64,000 bases of DNA from Amorphophallus konjac. Its lineage: Eukaryota; Streptophyta; Magnoliopsida; Alismatales; Araceae. This document shows positions 33,957-45,735 of this stretch, piece by piece. Each line of letters opens with the position of its first letter. Within the stretch, counting starts at the first letter, position 1. The notes beneath the pieces were generated by a model. That model worked only from the letters and a program-made list of their open reading frames with translations, was not told the DNA's origin and did not search any database. The stretch is from the NCBI GenBank assembly GCA_022559845.1, contig CM040126.1, positions 230,522,641 to 230,586,640 on the forward strand, in the 5' to 3' direction. Position numbers and translations under genes: made by a program.

Positions 33957-34140
33957 GCCGCGTGCGCCGCGTGGGCGGCGCACGCGGCACCCGCGGGTCA
34001 GCGCCTGCGGGCGCTGACCCGCGGGAGGGGCGGGCGGGTGCGCCGCGTGGCGGGCGCGGCCCGCCACGCGGCGGGCGCCGCGGGCGCCCGTGTGCGGGCG
34101 CGGGCGTGGGCGCGACCGCCCACGCGTCCCGCGTGGGCGG
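33957..34140. repeat. ladder of perfect GC-rich hairpins
   Basis: Consecutive perfect stems: 33957-33969/33976-33988 (13 bp), 33990-34005/34010-34025 (16 bp, loop TGCG), 34041-34055/34059-34073 (15 bp, loop GCG), 34072-34079/34083-34090 (8 bp, partly overlapping) and 34116-34126/34130-34140 (11 bp, loop TCC). The block is nearly pure G+C and is flanked on both sides by T/A homopolymer runs. Confidence 0.9.
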
Positions 34141-35439
34141 CCGCGCCCATGCTGCCGCAGGAAAATTTTTTTTTTATTGAAAAAAAAATTGCTTTGTTTT
34201 TAATTTACTTTAATGTAGTATTGATAATATATATATTAGATATATATATTAAAATACTCAGTAAATTAAATAGAATTTTATTTCATAAGTTAAATAGTAT
34301 TATCTCAATAGTAAATGTCGAATGGTAAATTTTATTTAACCGATTTGAATTTACCAATGTGAGATAATTACTTTTTATCTTGAGATAAAATGGTAATAAT
34401 TGAAGTTACTTCAGTAAAATTTAAGTTTTTGAATTTTTAATTATTAGATAATTAGAAAAATTCAAATTTTAAATTTTATTGGAGTTAAATGTGGAAAATT
34501 CAGATATTTGAATTTTAATTATTAGATAATTATTAAATTCAAATTTTGAATTTTAGAAAATTACTAATTGAGAATAATTGTATTATTTAAATTTATTTTA
34601 AACAAAATTATTGGATAATTAGTTTGAATTTAAATTTAAATTATTGGCATGTTTAAATTTTGAATTTAAATTTGATTATTGGATAATTAAATTTAAATTT
34701 AAATTTAATTAATTATCTCAATTACATGCCCCTGTAGAAAATGATGGTTCTTTACGTGCTTTACTTTAATTATCTTGTATTGGCCTGCTTGTGTGTTTAA
34801 TTTTAGTTTATCATGATTTGATTTTTTAAAATTAAACAAAGCTAGCCTGTTTTTGTTTGCACATCCCATTTTTAAATTCAAAAGTAAGGATTATTTTCAG
34901 AAAATAACCCTTGATTGATTTTATTTGAATGGGTTGACAAGTGATCATGGACTTGGATTAATGTAATTAATTGGGGTCTACGAACCTCTTTTCTCTCTCT
35001 GTTAAAATTCCAATGTACTTCTATCTTCCTCCATTGTTGTACTCGCCCTAAGGGCTGCTGGAATTTGAGTCACATGTAATTTAATTTTTCCGGCCTGCGT
35101 GCCGTGTAAAAGTTGTGATTGATGCGGCGTCGGAGTTTGAAAGCGCGGAGCACACCTGACGAGGACGATCCAGCTGCTTCGAAGCGGGCCGGATGTCTTA
35201 GTTACATTAGGGTTAAAGTCCATGATCACTTGCGTTTATTTTTGCACATGATGCATTTATTTTGTGCAAACTACTAGGTACGGTAAATATATTGGATATA
35301 TTTATATTACCACCTAGGGTGAGATCAAGATAAAATTAAATTCCCTCGCGTTTAAATTTTAGATCTGGTAAGCGTGGCTCTAGGAGTCGTCATGGCCCTC
35401 CATCATTATGGAGTGAATGAACGTCTTCATTTCATGGAT

Positions 35440-35728
35440 TTGTTGTGCTTTCCACAAGGTTCATGAGTTTGGGGGCGGGATTAAACTCCAAGGCTCGGCC
35501 TCAATGGGGTGAGGAATTGAACTCGGCCTTGTTGTGCTTTCCACAAGGGTCGGGTCATGAACTCATTGCTATGTAGTAATGATGGTTAGATCTAACCGAG
35601 AATATCCTTTGTTGTGCTTTCCACAAGGGGATGATTTCTCGGGGGCCGAATATCGGATATTGCATTAGATGTAAGTGCTTGTTGACTGCCCTTGAGATGG
35701 TGTATGGCTTGTTGTGCTTTCCACAAGG
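35440..35728 (+). repeat. four copies of TTGTTGTGCTTTCCACAAGG
   Basis: Copies start at 35440, 35529, 35609 and 35709 (spacings 89, 80 and 100 bp). The motif itself can fold (CTTGT ... ACAAG). Sequence between copies is not repeated. It ends 180 bp before the gag ATG. Confidence 0.9.
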
Positions 35729-35906
35729 TCGTACATCAGTCTCGTTGGGATTCCGACCCACTAGGTTGATCTCGTTGATCTCCCGTTCTATATACTGAGG
35801 GTTATATAGTCTGATCGAAAAATAGTGGGACTAACTAAGATAGAAAATCACATCTAAGTTAGAATTTGAACACATGCTAAGTTGTCTTTTATTTCTTATC
35901 CAGATT

Positions 35907-38900
35907 ACAATGTCGTCGTCCAACCCCCTCCGCGGTATCTTGGATGCAAATAGATTAACTAGACCGAACTACTCGGATTGGCTGCGTAATCTACGCATAG
36001 TCCTTACCGCCGAAAAGATTGCGTACGTGTTGACACAGTTCATTCTGAGCCAGCTCCTGATGCCGACGAGGGCGAGTTACTGGCTTATGCCAAGTGATCT
36101 GAGGACTCCTCCCTTGCCCAATGTTACATGTTGGCTTCTATGGCTCCCGAGCTGCAGAGGTAATTTGAAAAGACTGATTGTAGAAGTATACTTCTCAATC
36201 TACGCCAGCTCTTCGGGGAGCAGGGTAGGATTGAGAGGTATGACATCTCCAAAAGGCTTTTCAGGACACGGATGTCTGAGGGTTCTTCAGTACAGGCTCA
36301 TGTACTGAAAATGATGGAGTGGATAGAGAGACTCAATGCACTGGGGTTCAAGTTGGATCTTGAACTGTGCATTGATCTTATTCTCCAGTCATTGCCCGAT
36401 TCCTTTTCTTCCTTCATCATAAACTTTAACATGAATAGAATTGATGCAACTCTCCCGGAGCTGCTCAATATTTTAAAGAGTGCTGAAGGAACCATGCAGA
36501 AAGATAAACCATCTTCGTCTATAATGATTGTTGGCCGGGTCAACAAGAAAAGGAAGGCAACCCAAATATCCACCACAAGTAATAAAGGGAAGGGAAAGAA
36601 AAAGGCCACGGGTAAGCAGCTCGCCAAGGTTGACAAAGGGAAGGGCAAGAAGAATGAAAAGGAAGACAAATATTTTCGATGCGGGGAAACTGGGCATTGG
36701 AAAAGGAATTACAAGGCAATTCTAAATGAAGGTATTTTTGTCATAGACCTTAATTTTTCATATATGGAATCCACATCATGGTTATGGGATACTGGATGTG
36801 CATCTCATATCTGCAATTTTGTGCAGGTGCTGGCAAATAGAAGGCGATTGGGCAAAAAGGAGATTGAACTGAGGATGGGCAATGGAGCTTTGGTTTCTGC
36901 CAAAGCTGTCGGGACTGCACGCCTCAGTTTATCTTCAGGAGTCATTCTGGAGCTGAATGACTGTTATTATGTTCCTAATATTATTAAGAACATTATTTCA
37001 ATCTCTGACTTGTATAACATTGGATATACATTGGCTTTTAATAGCACTGGGTGCTCTATAATGAATAATGGTTTGGTTATAGCAAATGGTTCATTAGTCA
37101 ATAGTCTATATGTATTAGATACACGTTTTAATGTTATGCAAATTTCCAATGCTGATGAAGTGAATTCTGCATATCTATGGCATTTCAGACTTGGTCATGT
37201 AGGTGAGAAAAGAGTCTCTCACTTACACTCAAATGGGTATTTGAATTCATTCGAATACAAGCCATTTGATACCTGTGAGTCGTGTCTCATGGGGAAAATG
37301 ACTAAGGCTCCCTTTGGTGGACATGGAGAGAGGGCTGTTGACCTTCTCGAGCTCATACACTCGGATGTGTGTGGACCCATGTCCATAGAAGCAAAAGGAG
37401 GTTATCTCTATTTCATTTCTTTTATTGATGACTTCTCTAGATATGGCTATGTGTATTTAATGAGACATAAGTCACAAGCCTTTGAGAAGTTTAAGGAATA
37501 CAAGAATGAAGTAGAGAAACAGACTGGCAAAAGTATTAAGGCTCTTCGATCGGATCGAGGAGGTGAATACTTAAGCCATGAATTCACTTCTTATCTTAAA
37601 GACCATGGAATAGTTTCTCAGTGGACACCACCGTATACACCACAGCACAATAGTGTATCCGAGAGGAGAAACAGGACTTTGTTAGACATGGTCTGATCCA
37701 TGATGTCTATGACAGGACTACCCTTATCTCTCTGGGGCTATGCGTTAGAGACTGCGGCTTATTTATTGAATAGGATATCAAGTAAATCAGTTCCTTCTAT
37801 TCCATATGAGATATGGAAGGGCAGGAAACTAAATTTTAATCACATTAAAATTTGGGGGTGTCATGCTCATGTAAAGAAGAACGAGAGTGATAAGCTTGAG
37901 TCAAGAACCGATAAGTGTAGGTTTGTGGGATATCCAAAGGAGGCGTTTGGATATTATTTCTATCACCCTTCTGAGCAAAGGGTCTTAGTGGCCAAGAGAG
38001 CTGTATTTCTGGAAAGAGAATATCTACTCCAGAAAAATAGTGGGAGCTAGATAGAATTGGACAAGGTCCAAGAACCACAACCCATAGACACAAACTCATT
38101 AGATGAGACTGTATCGGTTGATCCTATTCAAGGTGAAACACTGACACTACGGAGATCTGGTAGACTACCGAGAGAACCTGAGAGATATGTTGGACATGTC
38201 TCAGAGGGGTCCTTTAAGGTATGTATCGATGAGGATGATGATCCTCAGTCGTACCAGGAGGTGATCCGTAGTGTAGACTCCGAGAAATGGCAAGAGGCAA
38301 TAGATTCAGAGATCCAGTCCATGTACACCAACAAAGTTTGTAACTTAGTTGATGTACCCGAAGGAAAGGTCCCTATCGGCTGCAAATGGATTTTCAAAAG
38401 GAAAATCGGTGCAGATGGACAGATTGACACATACAAGGCTAGACTAGTGGCGAAAGGATATCGTCAAAGGTAAGGCATTGACTATGACGAGACGTTTTTG
38501 CCGGTAGCCATGGTTAAGTCAATCAGAATCCTCCTTGCCATTGTTGCATACCTGGATTACGAGATCTGGCAAATGGATGTGAAGACAGCTTTTCTTAATG
38601 GAAACCTGTCAGAAGAGGTGTACATGGTACAACCTGAGGGATTCACTTCCAAGCCACATCCTAATAAGGTATGCAAACTTCAAAGGTCCATTTATGGATT
38701 AAAGCAGGCATCTAGAAGCTGGAACTTAAGATTTGACGAGGCTGTCAAATCTTTCAACTTCATTCGGAATGAAGATGAACCCTGTGTTTACAAGAAGGTC
38801 AGTGGGAGCTCAGTGACCTTCTTGGTCCTTTATGTTGATGACATCTTACTCATTGGGAATGATGTAGGGATGTTGACATCAACTAAGTCTTGGTTGTCCA

Positions 38901-39820
38901 AGACTTTCTCCATGAAGGATTTGGGAGAAGCATCCTATGTGCTGGGCATAAGGATCTATCGAGATAGATCTAAAAGAATGCTAGGATTATCCCAATCCAT
39001 GTACATAGACACTATCCTCAAAAGGTTTAGGATGGAAAATTCCAAGAGAGGTCTCATTCCCATGAGACATGGAATTTGCATATCCAAGGGGATGAGTCCT
39101 AAAACTTCTGAGGAGGTGGCACACATGAATAAGGTACCCTATGCTTCGGTGATAGGGTCAATCATGTATGCAATGCTATGTACACGGCCTGATGTTGCCA
39201 ATGCTTTGAGCATTGTCAGTAGATATCAGGCAAATCCAGGCGAAGAGCACTGGAAGGCAGTAAAGGGCATCCTTAAGTACCTGCGAAGGGCTAAGGATCT
39301 TTTTCTGCTTTATGGAGGAGAGGACCTACAGCTTAGAGCTTACACATATTCTAGTTTCCAGTCAGATCCAGATGACTGCAAATCCATGTCTGGATTTGTA
39401 TTCATGTTGAATGGAGGGGCAGTCAGTTGGAGAAGCTCCAAGCAAGATACGACTGCAGATTCGACGACGGAGGCGGAATATATTGCTGCAGCTGAAGCTG
39501 CTAAGGAAGCCGTCTGGATGAAGAAATTCATCTTCGAACTTGGCGTAGTTCCCGAGATAACAGCTCCCATCCCATTATTTTGTGATAATAATGGGGCCAC
39601 CGCCCAGGCGAAGGAACCGAGATCTCACCAAAGGTCAAAGCATATTCTCAGGCGCTTTCACCTTATTCGGGAGATTGTTGATCGTGGAGATGTGGCGGTA
39701 GAGCATGTACCGTCAGAAGACAACATAGCAGATCCACTGACAAAGCCTTTGACACAGACTGTATTTGAGCGTCATCGGGATAAGATGGGCCTCAAAGTAG
39801 TTCAAGTGGGACATTGTTAG
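35907..39820 (+). pseudogene. gag-pol of the inner Copia (near-complete, one frameshift and five stops)
   Basis: Gag starts MSSSNPLRGILDANRL at 35907. A one-base frameshift near 36030 is followed by stops near 36093 and 36163 in the corrected frame. From 36272 one frame runs to 39820, interrupted only by stops at about 37694, 38048 and 38471. The zinc knuckle is CGETGHWKRN (first Cys altered: YFRCGETGH). Protease: WLWDTGCASHIC. Integrase: HHCC (HFRLGHVG, CESCLMGK) and catalytic motifs HSDVCGP, RSDRGGEY and SERRNRT (D, D, E all present). RT: QMDVKTAFLNG and YVDDILLIGND. RNase H: TADSTTEAEYIA. All catalytic residues are kept, so inactivation is by nonsense and frameshift only. Confidence 0.9.
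39803..39814 (+). other. polypurine tract of the inner Copia
   Basis: CAAGTGGGACAT directly before the 3' LTR start TGTTAG; it overlaps the last codons of the RNase H frame. Confidence 0.7.
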
Positions 39821-41403
39821 TGTTGGTGTGCTACAGGCCAATTTCGGGTCGGGTAGGCCCAATAGTTGTACGATCTTGTTCATTAATAAAGTGGTGTTTG
39901 AGCGTAAATATGTGATTGTGTTACTTTACGTTGTCCCTAGGATATGTGGTTGTAAAGTCAGCTCGAGATTGGATCTCGGACATGAGACTTACTTTACATG
40001 AACACATACCTTAAACTGTTCCTGGTTGGAGGGTAATCACTCGGAGGCTTTGATTACCTATTAAACCAGTACACATGATGTGTCAGTGACCAGTCTCATG
40101 GTCATTGGTGCGGGGCACCAACACATATGTGTAGGTGTATGTCCTTGGAGGATGTGCACTGAACTGATCCGCTATTGGATCTTCAGATGGTTGATTATAC
40201 CTAATGTCAACTGAAGATCCAACGGTCACAGTAGCATCATTGGTCCTTTGACCTGAGACATTGATCGGATCTTGCACGAGGACTGAAATGGTTTAATTAC
40301 TTAGCTAAGTGACTTTAACCATAAGTCATGAGTTGCCGAGTCATTAACCACTCCAGGATACGTGTGAAGATCATCAATGGTCAAGATGAGATCGCTCACT
40401 GTCGGGTATATATCAGACAGTTAATGGGTCATGACATTGACGCTCCGTTAAATCCCTGGCCAGGGTCGTGTGAGTTCGTTTAGAACGAACATCATACACT
40501 TTAAGGAGGTCATAGTCAAATGACACGATCATGGGGTTTGACAGAAACCATACCCCCGATCGTACCAGACTCATAGAAGGAGCGAGGGATTATATCGATA
40601 TGGTAACTGTGGACTTACAGGTACCAGACAGGTTGGTTTAAACCCAGCGTCCTCTAGGATCACGCGGATTTACTTGACCCAACGTGATCGTAGGTTCGGA
40701 ATGAATTAAACTATTATTCGGCTCTTGTAGAAGCGAATAATACGTTTAATTTACTTCTAATTAGGAATTAGAAGTTAATGGACCTTAAACTAGAGTGACT
40801 GTGGGCCTAGAGGATCACACACAATGGATTCTTGGGTGACGGTTTATTATTATACAAGTGTATGTATTAATTCCTTTTAATTCCTTTTGGAAAGGAGTGT
40901 AAATGGAGCTTAATACATATGTATAATAGTAGATAGGATATATATATAATTTTGGTCTTTTGGAGCCCTTTCAGAAATGACCAAATCTCTATATATAGAA
41001 TCCTACGTGAGTTCATTCGAACTCTTAGCTTCTTCCTTTCCTTCCCTTAAGCTAACCAAGCATTAAGCTTAAGGGAGAGGTTAAGCCTCCCCCCTTTCTC
41101 CCCCTTGCTCTCTCTCTCTCCAGAAGGTGTTAGAGCCGGGGAAAGTTGTGCCGGGGGGGTACCGTCGCTGCGCAAGGGTCCGTGTGGATCTGCTCTAGAG
41201 GCCGTACAGCTGTGCGGCTCGGTTTCTCTACATCGGGCTTAGCGGACAGCGTCATTCCACGCAAGGTGAAACACGCAACCCGTAATTAGGGTATTAAAAA
41301 CACCGATTAGAGCACAGATTAAGATTTCCATAACACCGGAATTGGGCAAATTAAATTTTTATTATCCGCTGCGTCGCCCGTAGGTGCTGTGTGAAACCTT
41401 ACA
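39815..41403 (+). repeat. 3' LTR of the inner Copia (1589 bp)
   Basis: Partner of 32182-33773, ending GAAACCTTACA, followed by TSD AAAAG. Confidence 0.95.
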
Positions 41404-42400
41404 AAAAGGTCCAAGCTAAGGTTTCAAGTACTGACGTCACCAATGCTGATGACGATCAGGGTGGATGTATTCATCGACATTGGGTTAAATGTCGAAGCAA
41501 GAAGTGGTTTTAATAACATTAGCAAGGACGGAAGGTCCGAGTTAAGGTTTCAATCACTGACGTCACCGATGCTGATGACGATCATGGTAGATGTATTCAT
41601 CGACATTGGGTTAAATGTCGAAGCAAGAAATGGTTTTAATATCATTAACAAGGACGGAAGGTCCGAGTTAAGGTTTCAATCACTGACGTCACCGACGCTG
41701 ATGATGATCAGGGTAGATGCATTCATCGATATAGGGTTAGATGTCGAAGCAAGAAATGGTTTTAATATCATTAACAAGGACGGAAGGTGCAAGTTAAGGT
41801 TTCAATCACTAACGTCACCGATGCTGATGACGATCAGGGTAGATGTATTCAACGACATTGGGTTAAATGTCGAAGAAAGAAATGGTTTTAATATCATTAA
41901 CAAGGACGAAAGGTCCAAGTTAAGGTTTCAATCACTGACGTCATCGATGTTGATGACGATCAGGGTAGATGTATTCATCGACATTTGGTTAAATGTCAAA
42001 GCAAGAAATGGTTTTAATATCATTAACAAGGATGAGAGGTCTGAGTTAATGTTTCAATCACTGATGTCACTGATGCTGATGACGATCAGGGTAGATGTAT
42101 TCATCGACATTGGGTTAAATGTCGAAGTAAGAAATGGTTATAATATCATTAACAAGGATGGAAGGTCCGAGTTAAGGTTTCAATCACTGACGTCACCGAT
42201 GTTGATGACGATCAGGGTAGATGTATTCATGGACATTGGGTTAAATGTCGAATCAAGAAATGGTTTTAATATCATTAACAAGGACAGAAGTTTTGAGTTA
42301 AGGTTTCAATCAATGACGTCATCGATGCTGATGATGATCAGGCTAGATGTATTCATCGACATTGGGTTAAATGTCGAAGCAAAAAAAATGGTTTTAATCG
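41404..42400. repeat. T 3' UTR tandem repeats, family 1 (126-bp unit, about 8 copies)
   Basis: Period 126 bp (for example CTGATGACG at 41446 and 41572). Each unit has a hairpin TCGACATT-GGGTTA-AATGTCGA (first at 41474-41495) and, about 52 bp later, a second hairpin GGAC-GGAAG-GTCC (41526-41538). Because 126 is a multiple of 3, a 348-codon + frame (41443-42489) stays open, but the protein is just the repeat. Tandem repeats between pol and 3' LTR are typical of Tat-type elements. Confidence 0.9.
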
Positions 42401-42860
42401 TCGAAACAGGCGAAAGGCCTATTCCGATTGGACTTTGCCGTATAGGTGGTGTGTTTTCGGTGGGACATCTAGTGGTGTCCTGCTTATGAGGATGTTTTGG
42501 TAGAAAACATCTTTGTTTTCATGTGTATGTATATATATATATATATATATATAATTTCTTCTTTTATCCCTCTCTTTTTTTAACCACATTACCGATGCAA
42601 GCGCCATTTTCGGGTTTTCGCCGGCATCGACCCCCTCATGCTTTTGCCCACACGCCCTTTCGGGCTTTCATGTGACGGGATACCTGATTTTGCCTGCAGC
42701 ACCCTTTCGGGTTTTCGCCACAACTGGGTTATTTCCCTTTTTACCCTTGTTCTAACGAAGGAACAAGTCTGGCGGGCCACCTCTCTTTTAAGCCCCATTT
42801 CTTCTTCTTTTTTTTTTGAATGACAATTGGGAATAATAGATGATCATCGGCTCGGACCTA
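42401..42860. other. spacer between repeat families, with microsatellite and short TTTC hairpins
   Basis: (AT)n run at about 42527-42552. At 42600-42720 three short units contain CCC-TTTC-GGG hairpins: GCCC-TTTC-GGGC at 42654-42665 and ACCC-TTTC-GGGT at 42701-42712. No gene. Confidence 0.6.
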
Positions 42861-43500
42861 GAGTCTTTGGCAAATAGAGGGTTTGTTCATTGGCAAAGAC
42901 GGATGCCAATGTAAGAGAAGGCATTAGTGTTGATTCAGGCAAAAGGCCTTCAATGGCAACCTTGTGTATATGTGAATGGCTAGGGCACGAAGCCTTGCGC
43001 CGATGAGGGGTGTATTCGTTGACAAGATTAAATGCCAACACAAGGGATAGAATTAGTGCCGATTCGGGCGTAAGGCCCGCAATGGCAATGCTGTGTATGT
43101 ATAGTTGGCTAGGGCATAAAGCCTTGCACCGACGACGGGTGTATTCGTTGACAAGATCAAATGCCAACGCAAGGGATAGAATTAGTGCCGATTCGGGCGT
43201 AAGGCCCGCAATGGCAATGTTGTGTATGTATAGTTGGCTAGGGCACGAAGCCTCGTGCCAAAGAAGGGTGTGTTCGTTGACAAGATCAAATGCCAACGCA
43301 AGAGATAGAATTAATGCCGATTTGGGCGTAAGGCCTGCAATGGCAATGTTGTGTATATATGTTGTTGGCTAGGGCATGAAGCCTTGCGTTGAAGGGTGGC
43401 TTATTCGTTGGCAAGGACGAATGCCAACACAAAGGATAGAATTGATGCCGATTTGGGCATAAGGCCCGTAATGGCAATATGACATATGAGCTGGCTAGGG
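42861..43500. repeat. T 3' UTR tandem repeats, family 2 (129-bp unit, about 5 copies)
   Basis: The unit start (TGTATTCGTT-like) lies at about 42882, 43011, 43140, 43269 and 43400. Each unit contains a hairpin of the type GTTGGCA ... TGCCAAC (clearest at 43407-43428) and about 48 bp later GGGC-ATAAG-GCCC (43455-43467) or CGGGC-GTAAG-GCCCG. ORFs through this block are repeat artefacts. Confidence 0.85.
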
Positions 43501-43860
43501 CACGAAGCCTTGCATCACTAAGCTATGTATTCACGGACATGGGGTTAATGCCTGTGCAAAGGAAAGAGTTCTATTTACCCTCATGGGTGTAAGGTCCATT
43601 GAGGGCATCTATGGAGGTAGTATTCAAGGCGAGGTCCTTTTCATCCATATGGACATAAGGTCCATTGGGTGTCTTGAAAATAGTATTTACGGGCATGGGT
43701 TTAATGCCCGAGCAAAGAGAGAGTTTTCTTATTTCGAACAGACGTAAGGTCCGTGGGAAGTTATGTAAGTAAGATTCACGGGTATGAGGTTAATACCCGA
43801 GCAAAGGAGAGGTTTTTCTTTACCAAGACGGACGTAAGGTCCGTTGGAAGCATTATGACC
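43501..43860. repeat. T 3' UTR tandem repeats, family 3 (about 90-bp spacing)
   Basis: Irregular units with hairpins CGGGCAT-GGGTTTA-ATGCCCG (43690-43710) and CGGGTAT-GAGGTTA-ATACCCG (43779-43799), and second hairpins ATGGAC-ATAAG-GTCCAT (43649-43665) and ACGGAC-GTAAG-GTCCGT (43828-43844). First-to-second spacing is about 49 bp, as in the other families. An earlier, imperfect unit starts near 43525. Confidence 0.85.
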
Positions 43861-43989
43861 CGGTGGGATTATGGTTGGACCATGGGTGTCTTCTGGTCTT
43901 CAGGCGTCGACGCAGTTGCCCGGTATGGCTTCATATGCTTGTCGTTGAGAGGGGAGAACTGAACTGCGCCCTTGTGATCTATAAGGATG

Positions 43990-45290
43990 TAAGCACCTCC
44001 TTCTTAGACCCGATTGACAATATACGGGCCCACCCAATTTTCAGTTAATTTTCCCTTGGGGTTGGCTGCCATCACTTCTCTTATCTTGACCATAATGAGG
44101 TCACCCTTCTTGAATTCTTGCTCTTTGACCAACTTATCAAAAGCACGGGCCATGCGAGCTTGGTATAGCTGAATATTTTGTTATGCTCGGAGTCGCTTTC
44201 CTTCCAAATCGGCAAGCTCCTCCAATCTTCTCTCCACATTGGCTTTTTCGCTGCCGACCAAACCATACTGAATAGCGACCCGTAGTGACTGGACTTCTAA
44301 TACAATTGGTACCACCACTTCTGACTAGTACACGGGGGAGAATGGTGAGCAGCCAGTTGGGGTTTTATAAACTGTACGATAAGCCCAGCGTGCTTCATAC
44401 ATCCTTTCTTCCCAATCTCTCTCACTGGAGTTAACGATTTTCGCCAGCAAGGTGCACGACGTCTTATTGAAAGCCTCTGCAAGCCCATTAGCTTGAGGGT
44501 TGTAGGGAGACGAAGTCCTCCAATCAATTTTGTATTTATCAACCAACCGGTATTTCTTCTGATTCTTGAAATGGCTACCATTGTCAGAAATGATTCGGTA
44601 GGGAACCCCAAATCAGAATATTATATTCTGGCGGAAGAACCTGGCGACCAGCTCCCCGGTTACTTCCCTTAATGCCACCGCCTCTGCCCATCTGAAGAAG
44701 TAGTCTGTGGCTGCCAAGATGTACTTACATTCAGAGGAGGAGGGTGGCAGAGGGCCTACCACGTCTGTGCCCCATTAAGCAAATGGCCAACTTGGGATGG
44801 TAGGATGTAGCAGTGCCGGTGGCCTCCAAGAGATGTTAGCATGCTCCTGGCAGTTCTGACAAGTCTTGGTGAACTTGCAATAGTCATCAAACATGGTGGG
44901 CCAGTAATAGCCCAACTTCTTTATCTCGATTTTCATTTTCGGACGGGCTTGATGTGCCCCAGCTGATCCAACATGCACGTCATGCATGACTTGCATGGCT
45001 TCGTCAATGGACAAGCAACGTAGTAGGATTTTATTTCTGGCATTCGCCGTTATTCGGAACAGAGTTCCATTTCTTATTTCATAAGAATCTTTGATTCTTA
45101 TTAATTTCATTCTCTGTTCTTTTTGTTTTGGCAGTTGCTGGCATTGAAACCATTGTAGCAGATGCTCTCGCCAATCAGGTTGTCGAGCTTCTTCTACAGC
45201 CATTACTTCATTTCCTTCTTCCGTAACTGGGATATCCATCACACTCGGCACTTGTCGCCTATTGATGACGGTCACATTCAGGCTCTCATC
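43990..45290 (-). pseudogene. integrase of element T (broken)
   Basis: Minus-strand reading from about 45280: zinc-binding HHCC region (HVGSAGAHQARPK ... CKFTKTCQNCQEH), then PSWPFA, a stop, WGTDVVGPLPP (first catalytic Asp), IISDNGSHF (second Asp) and NPQANGLAEAFNKT (Glu), then RWAYRTVYKTPTG. Stops and frameshifts near 44775, 44635 and 44600 break the frame. The C-terminal part fades into non-coding sequence near 44000. The core motifs are intact, so decay is by nonsense and shifts. Order after RT-RNH-aRNH is as in Tat-type Gypsy elements. Confidence 0.85.
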
Positions 45291-45735
45291 CGGCGTGACT
45301 GCCAAGGAACTAGCTAGCTTTGCGAGGGCGTCTGCCTGAGCATTCTGTCCCCGGTTGATGTGCTTTATCTGGATGAAATAGAATTTTGCCATCTGGCCTA
45401 GGGCCAGTTGGTGATAGGGGAGGAGTTCCAGCTTTCGGACATCGAACACTCCTTCAACTTGTTTAAAAATTAGCATGGAATCCTCATAGACTTCTAGCAT
45501 TCGAATCCCCATGGATAAGGTGATCTACAAGCTGATAATCAAGGCCGCGTATTCTACCTCATTGTTTGTGCAATGCTTGTTGATTGAACAAGAGGTGTGC
45601 ACGACCTCCCCCTCTGGAGATTTTAAGACTACGCCTGCGGTGGCTCAAATTCTGCTGGGCCCGCTGGCCGTAGTGTCAATTCTAAAAGCACCATCGAAAT
45701 ACAGTTGCCATAATGTGGATTGTGCCTGGTTTGCT
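45291..45735 (-). pseudogene. second (archaeal-type) RNase H of element T
   Basis: Minus-strand reading starts WQLYFDGAFRIDTTASGPS, hits a stop, and continues with GVVLKSPEGEVV, NNEVEYAALI, YEDSMLIFKQVEGVF and GQNAQADALAKLASSL. This is the additional RNase H (aRNH) placed between RT-RNH and integrase, diagnostic of the Tat lineage. Catalytic Asp and Glu are visible in FDGA and EYAA; the third position reads YEDSML. It joins directly to the integrase at about 45290. Confidence 0.8.

Larger units (their letters stand above)
33787..35906 (+). other. 2.1-kb untranslated leader of the inner Copia
   Basis: No gene. It holds a GC hairpin ladder (33957-34140) between A/T homopolymer runs, a very AT-rich stretch with many TTTAAATTTAAA-type palindromes (34160-34720), and four copies of a 20-bp motif (35440-35728). 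Gag starts at 35907. Confidence 0.75.
32182..41403 (+). mobile_element. inner Ty1/Copia retrotransposon (9.2 kb) within the T 3' UTR repeats
   Basis: Complete element: two 1.59-kb LTRs (TGTTAG...TTACA), exact TSD AAAAG, exact tRNA-Met PBS, unusually long leader (2.1 kb), gag-pol in Copia order and a polypurine tract (AAGTGGGACAT) before the 3' LTR. LTRs differ by about 42 positions of 1590 (hand count), mostly C/T and G/A changes, so it is younger than its host element. Gag and pol carry one frameshift and five stops; otherwise all domains are present. Confidence 0.95.

Noticed and set aside
41443..42489. 348-codon open frame as a protein gene
   Set aside because: It is the translation of the 126-bp tandem repeat; the frame stays open because the period is divisible by three. 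Kept only as a low-interest observation.
43010..43372. CRISPR-like spaced repeats
   Set aside because: This is eukaryotic retrotransposon sequence with homologous, not unique, sequence between repeat parts; ordinary tandem repeats.
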